From Climacium dendroides (taxonomy: Eukaryota > Streptophyta > Bryopsida > Hypnales > Climaciaceae): 64,000 bases of DNA. The notes under the pieces are model-generated. The model ran no database searches, was not told the origin of the DNA, and worked only from the letters and a program-made list of their open reading frames with translations. Numbering within the stretch: position 1 is the first letter of the stretch; every line of letters starts with the position of its first letter. A program made the position numbers and the translations under genes. Shown here one piece after another: positions 1 through 10,676 of the stretch. The stretch covers positions 21,886,001 to 21,950,000 of the forward strand of contig OX467082.1 in the NCBI GenBank assembly GCA_950106755.1, read 5' to 3'.

Positions 1-194
1 ATTATAAATATGTTCAGCACACTTTTAGGTGTGATTAAGAAACTAAACTAAACTCTTCTCAACCACCTCGAATTTCACGAAAACTAATGCCCGATCAAAC
101 TACGTAAGCTGAAATTTCTCCACATTCCCCCGGAAGGCAAACCACACCCAAACTGTAACCAATTACACACAGAACAGGAAAAGGGCGTACACAC

Positions 195-284
195 CTTGGG
201 AGGCGAAGGGGTCGTCTGCGCAGGAGCAGGAACAGGCTCCTGTGCGACGCCATTGCTGGACGTGCACGTCGACGCAGACGCCAT
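195..284 (-). CDS. Possible first coding exon of a gene leaving the window on the left
   Basis: On the minus strand an ATG at 284 opens 30 codons (start MASASTCTSSNG, then a Pro/Ala/Gln-rich stretch ending PSPPK). They run in phase 0 into a good splice donor, AAG|GTGTGTAC, at 194. The same frame is open upstream to another ATG at 371, so the start is uncertain. The area 195-600 is much GC-richer than the next kilobase, as expected for a promoter and first exon. The remaining 194 bases to the window edge would be intron. The family cannot be recognised from 30 low-complexity residues. A plus-strand reading frame over 196-612 covers the same GC-rich block and is less convincing because it lacks splice or start context. 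Confidence 0.33.
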
Positions 285-619
285 AGCCACTCTCGCAACG
301 CCGCCCTTGCCGTGCGTCCAGAACAAAGACGACAATCCCAGGCACGCGGGCGATGCAGTCAGGCCCGGCATCCGTGATGCCAGTGGTCGTAGTGTCTTTG
401 AAATGATCGCCAGCTCGGGCGTCGGAGCTCGCCGACTACCTGACGGAGGCGCAACGACCGACCCGCAGCAACTGCAGCATCCGAAGCGACGGAACTTCCA
501 GTCTCACTGGCTATGGCGAGCCTCGAAGCTTGGAGCGGCCCAGTGCATGCACCTCGTTGTGAACGTTTCCTTTGTTTCCTTTTCCTTTTCGGTTTCTCCT
601 ACTTTACTTTAAAGTTTTC

Positions 620-1650
620 CTTTCTCCTTATCAGTGATTTGGTTTTGGTTTTTCCTTGGTAAGGTAGAAGCACCTAAATGTGACACTTATTCAAGATTTG
701 CAAATCTTGAGGGTAGGTACAGAATAAAATGATGTGTGCTTGTTAGGAAATGATTTAGGAAACCAACAAAATTATTTTTTGAGTTTGTATGAATATAATA
801 AAAATTCTGAAAACAAGTATGTAGATGTGGGCAATAGACTACCACAAAAGTAGACACAAAAACACCCCAAAGCAACATTTGTTGAGCTTGTATTACAGTT
901 GTTTTATTAGTCGATGCAAAACGTAGCCCCATCACTATAACACATTCATGAAAACTCATTTGTTAGCATTGAGTCTACATGTGCTTTAGTTTAGGGCTTA
1001 TTTTAGATGTCCATAAATGACTTGTGTTACATTTGAATGCACATACCTTAGTGCAACACATCCCCTAGAGTGTATTAAAGCAAGCTAAGAAAATCATTCA
1101 CTTTTATTTATATATCCATAAAGTATATGCTTTCGTATATAAAATTATTTAAAATAAGTGAACTTCATCCAAAATTTGACAAGTTTCAAATATTTTGGAG
1201 ATGGTTTGTCATAATCATTCCCTTTTTTTTCTTTTTTTTCCAATATTGAAGCAACGACTAAGAAAATCTACTAGGAAATTGGCAAAAATTTGCACACTTT
1301 AATTTTACTTCTCTTTGCAGCTTGCGGAATCCAAAATTCCATAGATGAAGGAAGAAAAAAATTCCAATCTATTTTTTGAGAGTGAATTTCAGTCTATGTA
1401 TAAAAATCAAACAAACTTTCAATTGTAGAAAAGACAAAAGATATTCTAATATTCTAAATAAAAGTGTGTGATATTTGCAAGAAGAGAATGAGAATTGTTG
1501 GTTGACAAATTCTTAGACTCCTTCATGAATTGCGAAGGGTCCAAGAAGGTTGTCCAAAGATCTCTTTTGGGGGATGTTATTCTACTTCAAAATTATTAAA
1601 AATCTTTGTTTACTATCATGCCTTGGTATTTTGATGTCTAATGATTCATT
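620..1650. other. AT-rich intergenic stretch
   Basis: No convincing gene is seen. The stretch is AT-rich with homopolymer runs and no splice-supported open frame. Confidence 0.5.
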
Positions 1651-1654
1651 TTCT

Positions 1655-1711
1655 TCATGTTGCTAAGAATGTAATTACTTGAGAGAAACTTTTCCCTTTC
1701 TTAGCAACATG
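1655..1711. repeat. Short perfect hairpin
   Basis: CATGTTGCTAAGAA (1655-1668) is followed by its exact reverse complement TTCTTAGCAACATG (1698-1711), with a loop of about 29 bases. It lies immediately before the open frame starting at 1714. It could be a transposon remnant or a hairpin formed by chance. No function is assigned. Confidence 0.5.
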
Positions 1712-1713
1712 GC

Positions 1714-2220
1714 TTGACAAGAGTACGAAGGATTACATATACACTCCCATCCAACTTTAAACGTGAACTACTACTCACCTCACATGTAGAGTCAGGATGG
1801 TACTTGAATTATTCTATCAACTTCATTCATCCATCTAAGAGCCAATTGCAAAAGTCTTTTGAGGATGTTGGAATAGAGGACTTGGATATTGAAGGCTTTG
1901 CAAGCTTTCATGATGTGGCAAAAAAGAGGGCCATTGCATAAAGACATTTGCAAATAAAAAGAGAAGCTAGGGAAGTTGAAGTTCAAATGTTGGCCGTAAC
2001 ACATGAAGCAAAGAGATTGTTGAAAGTGGTGGAGAATGAGAAGGGAAAGAATCAAATGAAAAATAATCTCATTGTCCTTCACAACTATAACTACAACTAC
2101 ATTTCCATGAATGACTTGTCCATAACAATAGTGAATCCTCAAATTTGCACCAATTGTAATTGTTTGATGCAACTAAAAAGTAGTAGTTCTTGTAGTCAAA
2201 AAGCCTTTATTTTCTTTTAA
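1714..2220 (+). pseudogene. Unidentified coding remnant with one in-frame stop
   Basis: A frame of 75 codons (1714-1941) ends in TAA and continues in the same frame from 1948 to 2220. The second part is rich in Lys/Glu/Ala and could form a coiled coil (KREAREVEVQ, THEAKRLLKVVENEKGK). The single in-frame stop and the AT-rich repeat-like surroundings suggest a decayed transposon-encoded or other mobile protein. No family was recognised. It may equally be non-coding. Confidence 0.22.
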
Positions 2221-3570
2221 TGTTGCAAGATTAATACACACGATGTTGTTGACTAGGTTTAGTGATCAAATTTTTGTTCTAGCTTCAATTTTACAATTTA
2301 GAATTTGATAAATCATTACTGTCATTTCAAACCTATAAGTAGGTTTACAAAGGTCATGTAGGGAGAAGAGAATTCAATATGATTAATGTACACAAAGATT
2401 AGGGTCAACAAAAAATGATTCTAAAAATGAATGCCAAAGTTTTTGAAAATTAAATTTATTAAAGGAGGGGATTTTTTGGTGTACAGAAAAAAATAATATT
2501 GTTGAATCTTGGCAAAATATTCCTATTTTTTTGGCAAATTAGATAATTATTCAACAACAAATGTTAAACCTAGCTTTCATGTATGATATATTCTAACCAA
2601 CCATATTTGGTGACTAGAAGCTGCATTAGTTGGGACCAAAAACTTAATACATAGAAAAGACAATTGATTGTAGTTAGAGCACATGTTATTGTACCTTGTT
2701 GTCATTCAGAACAAATATCAAGTTGAATCAAAATTCAATTGGAATAAAAAATGGGAAGTGAGAAAAAAGTATTAAGTGTGTCATTCCAATAGTTGAAAAA
2801 ATAACTCAAATATGTTTAGAAATATTTAGAATTCAACAAATTATAGAAGATATTAGAGATAATTATCTTCTAATCATGGCAAATTTTCATAATTGAATAG
2901 CCTCGATGCACTCGAGAGGTGATGATTTTTGTGTTTTGGAGGATTAAATTATTGATCCTTAGCATACAAGCCAAGCTTACACTTTGTGTTCTTCACCAAT
3001 CAAACTTCACACCAAAGTAAGAAATTGGTGAGCAAAAAGAACCAATGGAGAGAACGTCTAGGTAAAGAAGGTATGCCCCCCCCTGTTTTGTATGTCAACA
3101 ATGGAGAATGTGAAATTGCGGAGATTAGTTTACTGGAGTAAGTTCACTTGATTCAAGGACCCAATCAAAGAGATAAATTAAAGTCAAACAGGCTAGAATC
3201 GGCAAGGGACAATAATCAACATCGCAAAGCAATTGCAACAAAAGTATCTTTTTCCAACGGGGAGCAACCACTTCCCAATTCTTTAGAGAATGGTCGCAAA
3301 GTAAAGAAGATGCGACTAGATGAAGATTTGATGCATGGTTAGGCATTCAGCCCGACAAAGTAATTAAAGAAGTGTACAGTGAGAGTTCATTATGTGGATT
3401 GTACAAACCCTGCTTGTAAGTTGAGTCCTCTTCTGAGCACATGCATCTCCTTCCTTGATGTATAAGGTAGTCTGCTCTGAAAGCAACCATTTAAGCCTAC
3501 CTAACTCATCAGCCATATATATTTCAAGCAACATGTCACCTATTCCTAGATAGGGTTGCGTTTAGAACAT
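2221..3570. other. Intergenic DNA, no gene seen
   Basis: AT-rich up to about 2990, then slightly GC-richer. Short open frames on both strands at 3125-3346 overlap each other and carry no recognisable motif or splice context. Confidence 0.45.
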
Positions 3571-3901
3571 GGTCACTTTTAGAGCATATGGAGGAAGAAG
3601 GAGTGGAGGGAGAAGGATTTCTCAATTGCCCCTCTACTGGCAACGATCACGACTGAGTTTCGTGTCTGTCGTTTCCCTGTGGTTTGGGTTGCTCTTCGTT
3701 TCAGGCATTCCTCAGGACACCGCATGATGAGCGGAGCGCCGTGAAGGGGAGCTTGGGCAAGCCTTTGTCTGGGCAGTGACGAAGCCGGGGCCATGCTGGG
3801 TGAATTGCTAGATGGGGGGTACATAATGTCTCGCAATGGCTGCAACCCCACATTTAGCTTAAGTGTAGCATATAAGACGTTGGTGAAACAAGGATACTTG
3901 G

Positions 3902-4168
3902 AGAATCATGAGGGCTTGGGTTAGCCCCAAAACATCAGGAATTACGCTAGAAAGGGAGTTCGATTCCAACGACCTGCATAACGGTAGATAGAACATTAGT
4001 TGACGGTCAGTTCACTTACACTAGAAATCGTCCGCTTGGGCACATGGAACACAGTACGCGAATCCACTCCAAAATTCAGGAGAATATTGGACTTACAAGG
4101 TGCTGACTTCTTCTAAGTAACCAATGTTATAAGGAAGCTCACCAGACAAATTGTTACAGCTCAAGTCC
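3902..4168 (-). pseudogene. Two LRR exons of an ERECTA-like receptor kinase, isolated remnant
   Basis: Two 72-nt exons can be read on the minus strand. The first (4168-4097) lies between TTCGCAG and GTAAGT and reads RDLSCNNLSGELPYNIGYL followed by EEVSTL. The second (3973-3902) follows an ATGCAG acceptor and reads SLESNSLSSVIPDVLGL followed by TQALMIL. They join in frame (..STL-SLES..). Exons of exactly 72 nt, each holding one leucine-rich repeat, are typical of plant LRR receptor kinases. The consecutive pattern 'DLSxNxLxGEIPxxIGxL' then 'SLxxNxLSGxIPxVxGLxQAL' is the order found in the ERECTA family, which senses EPF peptides at the cell surface. The second exon has lost a GT donor at the expected position (CT|CCAAGT). 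No neighbouring LRR, membrane or kinase exon was found within 1 kb, so this is a fragment. Confidence 0.6.
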
Positions 4169-4419
4169 CTGCGAAAAAGTATTCAGGAGCCCAGAAATTC
4201 ACCCCGACTTCTTCGCAGAAGCAAGGTCTGAACCCTCCCTCACTTGCAAAGACTTTCAGGACAACTCTACTGTACCTGATATTGATTTCGTCACGATCTA
4301 CAGTTTGCGGATCTACTTGAAACCCAAAGCCTACGAGAGTATCGTCGCAGTGACCGAAGGAATCACGCCTTTGTAACCATTTAGGATTTCTGACCTGTGA
4401 ATTGGTGGGACGATCTTAA

Positions 4420-5870
4420 CGGAATCACGCTCTTGTACAACTTAGGGTTCCGGGTTCAAGAATTGGTGGAACGATCTTAATACGCAGTACACCACCCTCA
4501 ATTTGCATTTGGCCACGATCACCACCCTTGCATTGAGAATGAAGAGAATTTGGGAAGCAGGTGATCTCAGACAAGTAGCCTACTAGTTTCTCACCTGCAT
4601 GGAAAGCAGGCGCTGCAGCTCCGACGCAACCCAAAGCACATTGCGCTCTCCATACGTGCTCTGCTGCGGCGACACTACTTGCAGTTCCGTTGCCTCAGGC
4701 GGCGCAACCTCGGAATTCAACCTCTCAGCTGCAGCACATCTGATTGTCACCTTTGCATTCTGCAAACGTCGACCTAACTCGCAGTGGGAAGGCAATTCAG
4801 GTCGATTCGACCTGAATTGCTATTCCATTTGTCAACCTTCATGAGTTTTGATTCGCATTATTGATTGGCTGCTGAGAATACATAGCAAATATCTTTGGTC
4901 GAACATTCTCAAATGCGGATCTGGCTCATCAGATTCACGCCTGCCAACTGGGTTTGAATCAAAATGGAAAGTCAGGCAGCAAGATAACTGGAAATATATC
5001 GGATGACTGCGGTTCAATCTGAGCCTCCAATTGCCGTCTGCTAGTGCTGATGATTTTGAGGGTGACGAAGATGATGCTTGGGAAGATATTGAGCCATCTT
5101 CCAGCTTGGCAATCTACTACTCATGCATCTGCCGTGTTTGAACAAACGGACGGACGAATGTACAGAAGTAACTTCATAAAGAAGAGTGGTATTCGAGTGG
5201 GGGAATCAACTTACAATGGTTTTACAAAGCGTGAGGGAAAGCAGGCCAATTTTCAGGATCTGATTTGGCCATGGCACTCCATCACGTTCTTGAATCCGAA
5301 CGGTCTGGGGATGAGGTGAGAATCGCTATTACAGATATGGCAGGACAGTTCTACACCGGCAGGGATGAAGGATGTACTTTCTATACAACAGTATTATGAC
5401 GCTTCTACAAGCTATGCTGCTACACACTGAAGGGTCCAAATTTACTATTTCAAAGGAAGATGATTCAATTGAATTCGGGAGATTAATATTATAGAAGATC
5501 TTTGTGGGTCTTTGCACTGACATGCCAAACAATCTCTCCGTGTCATCACACTGCTTGTAATCGTAGTGTGCATTATGGTATCAAGTTCTTTCAACTTGCC
5601 TATGGTGCTGAGGATTATGGTTTATAACTAACTTAACGTGTGGCCACTTGTTGAATTGAAGATTGCAGGAGAGTTGTTTGATCTTGTTCGAGACAGGGGG
5701 ATGAAATATTTGACCTAATTCAGGAACTTTTGCAGGTATTCTTTACTTTGTAGAGTTGCATTTATGAACCTTTGCAGATTGGCTTCACTCATGTGAAAGC
5801 TGAATTGAAAGATGCGGAAGAAGACACCGGGCGCAACAAGAAGCGTCTGATGAATGATTTTCTAGGAAAT
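4420..5870 (+). other. GC-richer island with gene-like debris, unassigned
   Basis: This block has gene-like composition and several short open frames but no continuous model. Visible pieces on the plus strand are an acidic stretch at about 5046-5100 (ADDFEGDEDDAWEDIEPSSS) and a piece near 5660-5740 that would read FDLVR..DEIFDLIQELLQ if one frameshift were allowed. The piece then meets a possible donor, CAG|GTATTC. A further frame near 5780-5870 reads GFTHVKAELKDAEEDTGR. Together these resemble a frameshifted remnant of a helical-repeat protein. No family is claimed. Confidence 0.2.
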
Positions 5871-5879
5871 TGTAGAAAT

Positions 5880-6342
5880 GAATAGATGTATTGAACCTAG
5901 AATTTGACAATTTTTGCTTCATTACCTTCACTTGGTGATGCTCTACAAGTGACCATTTAAGGGCTGGTCTGCCTTTTTCATAGGTTTCCTTAGACATAAA
6001 TACTTTTATATCATTTTTCAATGAAAGAAAAATAGACATGGAACCTAACGCAAGTTGTTTTGTATTTTTCCAAGCGTTTTTGAATTTCTTATAAATTTTC
6101 AAAGATTTGGGGCATAGGCACCTATTTGTGACCATAGGTGTTCCTAAATCTGTCCACTTGCAACTTGTAAAGAGATGTGCAGAGATCAAGGACTATGATT
6201 GGCTCTTGTAGAAAAACAATTTTTCCTCAATGCATTTGGTTGCTAATTAAAGTGGTCCATTCAAGGATCACCTCATCTCCATTCTCCCCCCAAAATGGAG
6301 TCAATATGAAGGAGAGGGTTGGTTTTACAGCACACTACGTTA
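5880..6342. other. Intergenic DNA, no gene seen
   Basis: AT-rich; short open frames only. It lies just before the 59-bp tandem array. Confidence 0.4.
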
Positions 6343-6578
6343 GAATTGTATCCTTCCAAGGTTAAAAGTTTGTTTCTTAGAAATGGGTTTGATACTTTTC
6401 CGAATTGTATCCTTCCAAGGTTAAAAGTTTGTTTCTTAGAAATGGGTTTGATACTTTTCCGAATTGTATCCTTCCAAGGTTAAAAGTTTGTTTCTTAGAA
6501 ATGGGTTTGATACTTTTCCGAATTGTATCCTTCCAAGGTTAAAAGCTTGTTTCTTAGAAATGGGCTTGATACTTTTCC
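6343..6578. repeat. Tandem array, 59-bp unit x 4
   Basis: The unit begins GAATTGTATCCTTCCAAGG and ends GATACTTTTCC. It starts at 6343, 6402, 6461 and 6520. Units 1 to 3 are essentially identical, and unit 4 differs by two transitions. The near-identity points to a recent expansion. Units directly abut, so it is not a CRISPR-like array. Confidence 0.95.
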
Positions 6579-7031
6579 AATGTCATTTACAAGTCTATTA
6601 AAATTTAATATTGAAATTGAAGTGTTTAAAACACATCCAATCAATATTCAAATAACAAGGTTTAGAATGATCAAATTGTATGCATATATTGAATTTGTTT
6701 GAAATTAGAATCAATTCAAAAATGACATTTGTTGAAATCTAGGTTCAAGTTGTAAAAGGCTATACTAAATTTATCTCATGTTTTCCTTCTAAGAAGATTT
6801 TTAGTTTATCAAGAACCAAATCATATATGGCGTTGTACTAATCGGCCATTTTGTTTTAATGATACTTTAAAGTTACTTTTTAAAATGATACTTTAAAGTT
6901 TAAAGTAGAAAACTTGACGTACGCCCTTGAGAAATGACACGTAATCTGCCAGCAGGCAAGAGACCTGGCTCCACGCGCCGAATTTAGAAAATGCCCCGCC
7001 ATCCCTCGCAAATGCAGTTCAGCAGCTCTGG

Positions 7032-7040
7032 AAACCCTAA
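7032..7040 (+). promoter_or_regulatory. Telo-box (AAACCCTAA)
   Basis: AAACCCTAA lies in the presumed 5' untranslated exon or core promoter of the small gene downstream. In plants this motif is bound by telomere-repeat-binding (TRB) proteins and is common near start sites of growth-related genes. Chance occurrence cannot be excluded. Confidence 0.4.
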
Positions 7041-7987
7041 AGTTGGAGCCTCAGTTTTTTAACTTAGAGCCTCTGGAATCCGTAGTGCTTGGGATTGTCG
7101 TGGAGGAGAGAGACTGATACTCTTGCGAGCGGGAAAATCCTCGGAGTTTTTAGTCCGTGCAGATTTTGGTGAGTTGAAACGCTGATCTATGTATGTATGT
7201 ATGTGAAAGGAAAGATTCTCTTTACGCGCCGCTTTTGATTCGAATTCCTTGGAGGCAGACAAAAATGAGTGACACATACTTTGTTAATGAAGTAGAGATG
7301 AATTCTATCTTTTTCGTAGAAATGGGGCTTGATTTTTTACTTATTTTGGTTTAAATTATCTGCAAGAGAGGTTGAGGAGGAGTTTTGCGTTGGAGGGAGC
7401 AGGTGATATAAGAGGTTTGAATGAAATTGCATGCTATAGGTGTTGGTTCTTTGTTCTGGTCGTATTTGAGGACGATATGGCGAGCGAAATGGTTTGCACT
7501 GTTTTTACGTTTCTCGTGTAATCTTGACGACGGAGTTTGAAGTTTAATTGATGAAGATATGGAGTCGTGTGTGCGTGTGAGGTGTTTGAATCAGTGACTG
7601 TTGTTTCAGTGCTGCTCTTGTTAGCTAATCAAAGAGGATTCCAATGCACGATTGAATTCGTTCTTTGGATTTGTATGCGAAAGTTACGAGGATTCAAAGA
7701 TTTTTGGGGAGATGACCTAAAACTGACTTGAGTTCTTATGTTAAAGTGGATATTGTCAAAGTCAATATGTGCTTGTGGTGCAAGATTTTAAGGTGTCGTT
7801 CTTGAGGACGTGTTGCAATTAGGCACCTGTACCTTCAGGCCTACGATTCTTTAGTCTTTGTCTTCATGCCGCTTTCATAATATTGAGTCTCTTGAATTTG
7901 TTTACAGTGAAACTACGATGTGATGAGCATTAATATGGTTTTTGGTTTCGTCGATTTGCAAAGGTTCTTGAATACTTGCAGTTGGTG

Positions 7988-8284
7988 ATGGCGAGGACTG
8001 CATTGCCTAGCGAGGCAGAGAGGTGCGATGTGAGTGATGCAGCAGAAATGCTCGACTGTCTTCGTCCTGGCAAGAGACGGGCAGAGGGAGGAAGGGTGGA
8101 GCTCATGAGGAAGAGAGAGAGGAGAGAGACTGTTCCGGACAGCTGTGGAGGTGCAGGAGGGATGGTGGAACGGACCCGGAAGAAAGAGGTGCGCAACCGC
8201 AGCAATGGAATGGGCCAAAGATTTCAGAAGGTGGAAAGGATCTGGACCGAGAGGACACCTTATGCCATCAACGGCTTCTCTTAG
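7988..8284 (+). CDS. Small basic orphan protein (98 aa) with a 5' UTR intron
   Basis: The product is unrecognised. The ATG at 7988 opens 98 codons ending TAG. The protein is rich in Arg, Lys and Glu (for example LRPGKRRAEGGRVELMRKRE and TRKKEVRNRSNGMGQRF), with no signal peptide or membrane segment. Gene structure supports it. A GC-rich leader (about 6950-7168) ends at a strong donor, TTTTG|GTGAGTTG. The intron of about 813 bases ends TACTTGCAG at 7981, and the coding exon starts seven bases before the ATG. The composition fits a nuclear or RNA/DNA-associated small protein, but this is inference. An overlapping frame at 8145-8348 and antisense frames at 7913-8353 are considered shadows. Confidence 0.45.
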   Translation: MARTALPSEAERCDVSDAAEMLDCLRPGKRRAEGGRVELMRKRERRETVPDSCGGAGGMVERTRKKEVRNRSNGMGQRFQKVERIWTERTPYAINGFS

Positions 8285-8449
8285 GTCAATGGCTCTTGTG
8301 CATCTTTTTTTTCGTGAGGGAGCGTTTGCGACAATGAACGTTTCTTGAAGCACGTTTTTAGCGTCCTTTGCTCAGGTTCACATGGTCATTCCTAGCTGTC
8401 ACGCGGGTAATGTTACCTCCATACTGCGAAACGCAAACGAGACCCATCT

Positions 8450-9660
8450 TATGTTACGGTTGGCACCTTACAGTTTTACATTTTAGGTTAGATACGAGAT
8501 CGATGTAGATTGCTTCAGCTAGCTAGATTCAAGATAGTCTCATAGAAAACAATCTCTCAAATCATTTAGAGGCACTATCGAGTTGGCTGGGTGCTTTCAA
8601 GTGTTTCATTTTAGTTTGAATGGTATTGAGACCTTTTAGCTAAATTGAAAACTCTATCTAGGAATGAGTGTACAGTTGTCCAGTTTAACTAGGACTGCAG
8701 TTTCTCTGATAAGTTTATTTGAATTATATTTGAATTATTAAGATAATTTAATGTAATTTAAGTGATACATAGAGAGATTATCAATGATGATTCTTGTCTT
8801 TGTATTCAAAGTGAATTTGAACTCTTAATTAGATATATAGCTTCTATTGAGAATTGTCTTGCAAGAAATATCTCTTGTTTGGAAGTCTTGTTTTGGTGAT
8901 GATTAACCTATAATCTTTAAAAGGATGAATGGCTTAAGAAATAGCATTCCTCGGAAATCGGAAGTGAGTGAGTTGAGTGAAGTGAGACTATTGTAAATGA
9001 CTTCTCTTTTTACAACAAAATTGAGGATGAATAGTTGTATTTCCTATTAGAAGGTAGTGTTTTTTTTTGGTGTAAAATTGCACTAAAATTTTTGGCTTGG
9101 CACCACTTACATAGGAATTTGTTTTTGAAAGTAGCCTTGAATTGCTAATATAACACTCGATGTTAGGATTTGGTGTTGTTTTTATACAGAATGGACATGG
9201 GGACTAGGGTTACATTGCTAATTGACGTGGGAGATTTGCTTCATCTTTTCCCACAATGTAGTTGGCTATGTTCTAATCTGTTCTATCAATTGTTGTTATG
9301 GCATCACCTTCTTTTTCGTTGTCATCCTTCTTAGTGCCACTTTTTCTATGAATTCAAGTTTGTACTTGCTACATTCACATTCACCTTGAATTTGCAATAG
9401 CCCACTTTGCAATGCCCTAGTGTTGTTAGGAGCCAGTGCACAATGGAGTCCCTAGCATTTAGAGCCACTTTGTGACATGTACAATGCTTGTAGACGTTTG
9501 TATCACCACATTCACTGTTACTTTCTTCAGGGAGTGATTGCATTGTTGTGTTGTAATTGAATTATGGCTTGTTTTTATGTTCATGATTGTGGAGGGTTTG
9601 ATACTTTGAGTCACTACTACACATTATGGAAGGGGTGGGGTAATTGGGCATATTAGACTA
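8450..9660. other. Intergenic DNA, no gene seen
   Basis: AT-rich sequence after the presumed 3' UTR of the small gene. No supported open frame or clear repeat was seen. Confidence 0.45.
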
Positions 9661-9664
9661 TGCT

Positions 9665-9892
9665 TAACCCTTGAAGGTTGACGTAGACGTCTGGCGTCTG
9701 ATGAATGAGAAGGAATTTTTTTGTGTAGGACAGAAATGCAACTATACATCCTCAGAATTACGGGTGGAAAGGAAAAATCTTCTACAATAGTTTGACTTCC
9801 AATAATTATTTTTGTTTTTTTTAAACTAGATGATGTCACACGGTTCCAAAAGGGTTGATTTCCACGGTCACCAACCCAACGTTTAAGGGTTA
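9665..9892. mobile_element. TTAA-flanked MITE, family A copy 1
   Basis: A non-autonomous element of about 228 bp. Its left end is TTAA-CCCTTGAAGG and its right end is TTTAAGGG-TTAA. The interior has the family signature, in the orientation '...GACAGAAATGCAACTATACATCC' then 'CTTCTACAATAGTTTGACTT'. Both flanks read exactly TTAA. There is no coding capacity. See the finding on this family. Confidence 0.75.
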
Positions 9893-10676
9893 AATTTGCA
9901 ATTGTAGAAAAAAGAATCATAGTATCATTTTCTAAGTTTGGTAAAGTTGTTTTCTGTATATTTTGTTGTTGTTCCACTTTGAATTGAGGTGGAGGAGTTT
10001 TGTTCTATTTTTTCTAAATTGGGTTTAGGATTAAACATTTTGGAGGTCGGAGTTGGGATTTCCTCCTTTCCAATAGCAAACTCTTTTTCTGCCCTTGTGG
10101 ACATTGGCTTTGCAAGTGCTATGATGGCCACAAACATCTTACTAACGAAGAGGCGCAGACGGAAACTTGTTTGATTGGAGTGAGAGGCAACAGTTGCCAA
10201 GCGGAAGGCACAAGCATCAAAGAGGGTGTTGGAAATGGAGGTACACAAGAGAGTAAGGAATTTGAAGATGTTGCGTAGTTACTTCACCTCTAGCCAAAAC
10301 TCTCTCAATTGTGGACTTTTACTATGTATGGTGTAGGAGGCAAATAGTTCAATCAATATGGGAGGCTTCCAATTTTTGGACACCGAGATTCTATTGTCTT
10401 GCCATGTTGTGGTTTCTATGTCCAATAAGGAAGAAGTGTCTAGAAATTCAAAGGATGATCCCAACTTGAGTAGAGACAACATGGTCGATTCACATGACAA
10501 TGCCTTCATGGATCCACCAAGCTGTGGTGGAAACAAGTATAAAAGTGGAGGGATGGGGCTAAAGAGTGTAAAGGGTGTATAAGCTTCCACTACAAGTATA
10601 CTAAAGAAGTTGCAAAAGAATTTTGATCTCTACTAGAAATTTTAGTGCGATTAGGCAATAGAACTCTAGAGTGAGG

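Noticed and set aside
6343..6578. CRISPR-like appearance of regularly spaced repeats
   Set aside because: The units are contiguous, with no spacers, and the genome is clearly eukaryotic.
7913..8353. Minus-strand frames opposite the small basic protein gene
   Set aside because: The plus strand has the splice acceptor, leader exon and purine-rich coding bias; the minus frames have none.
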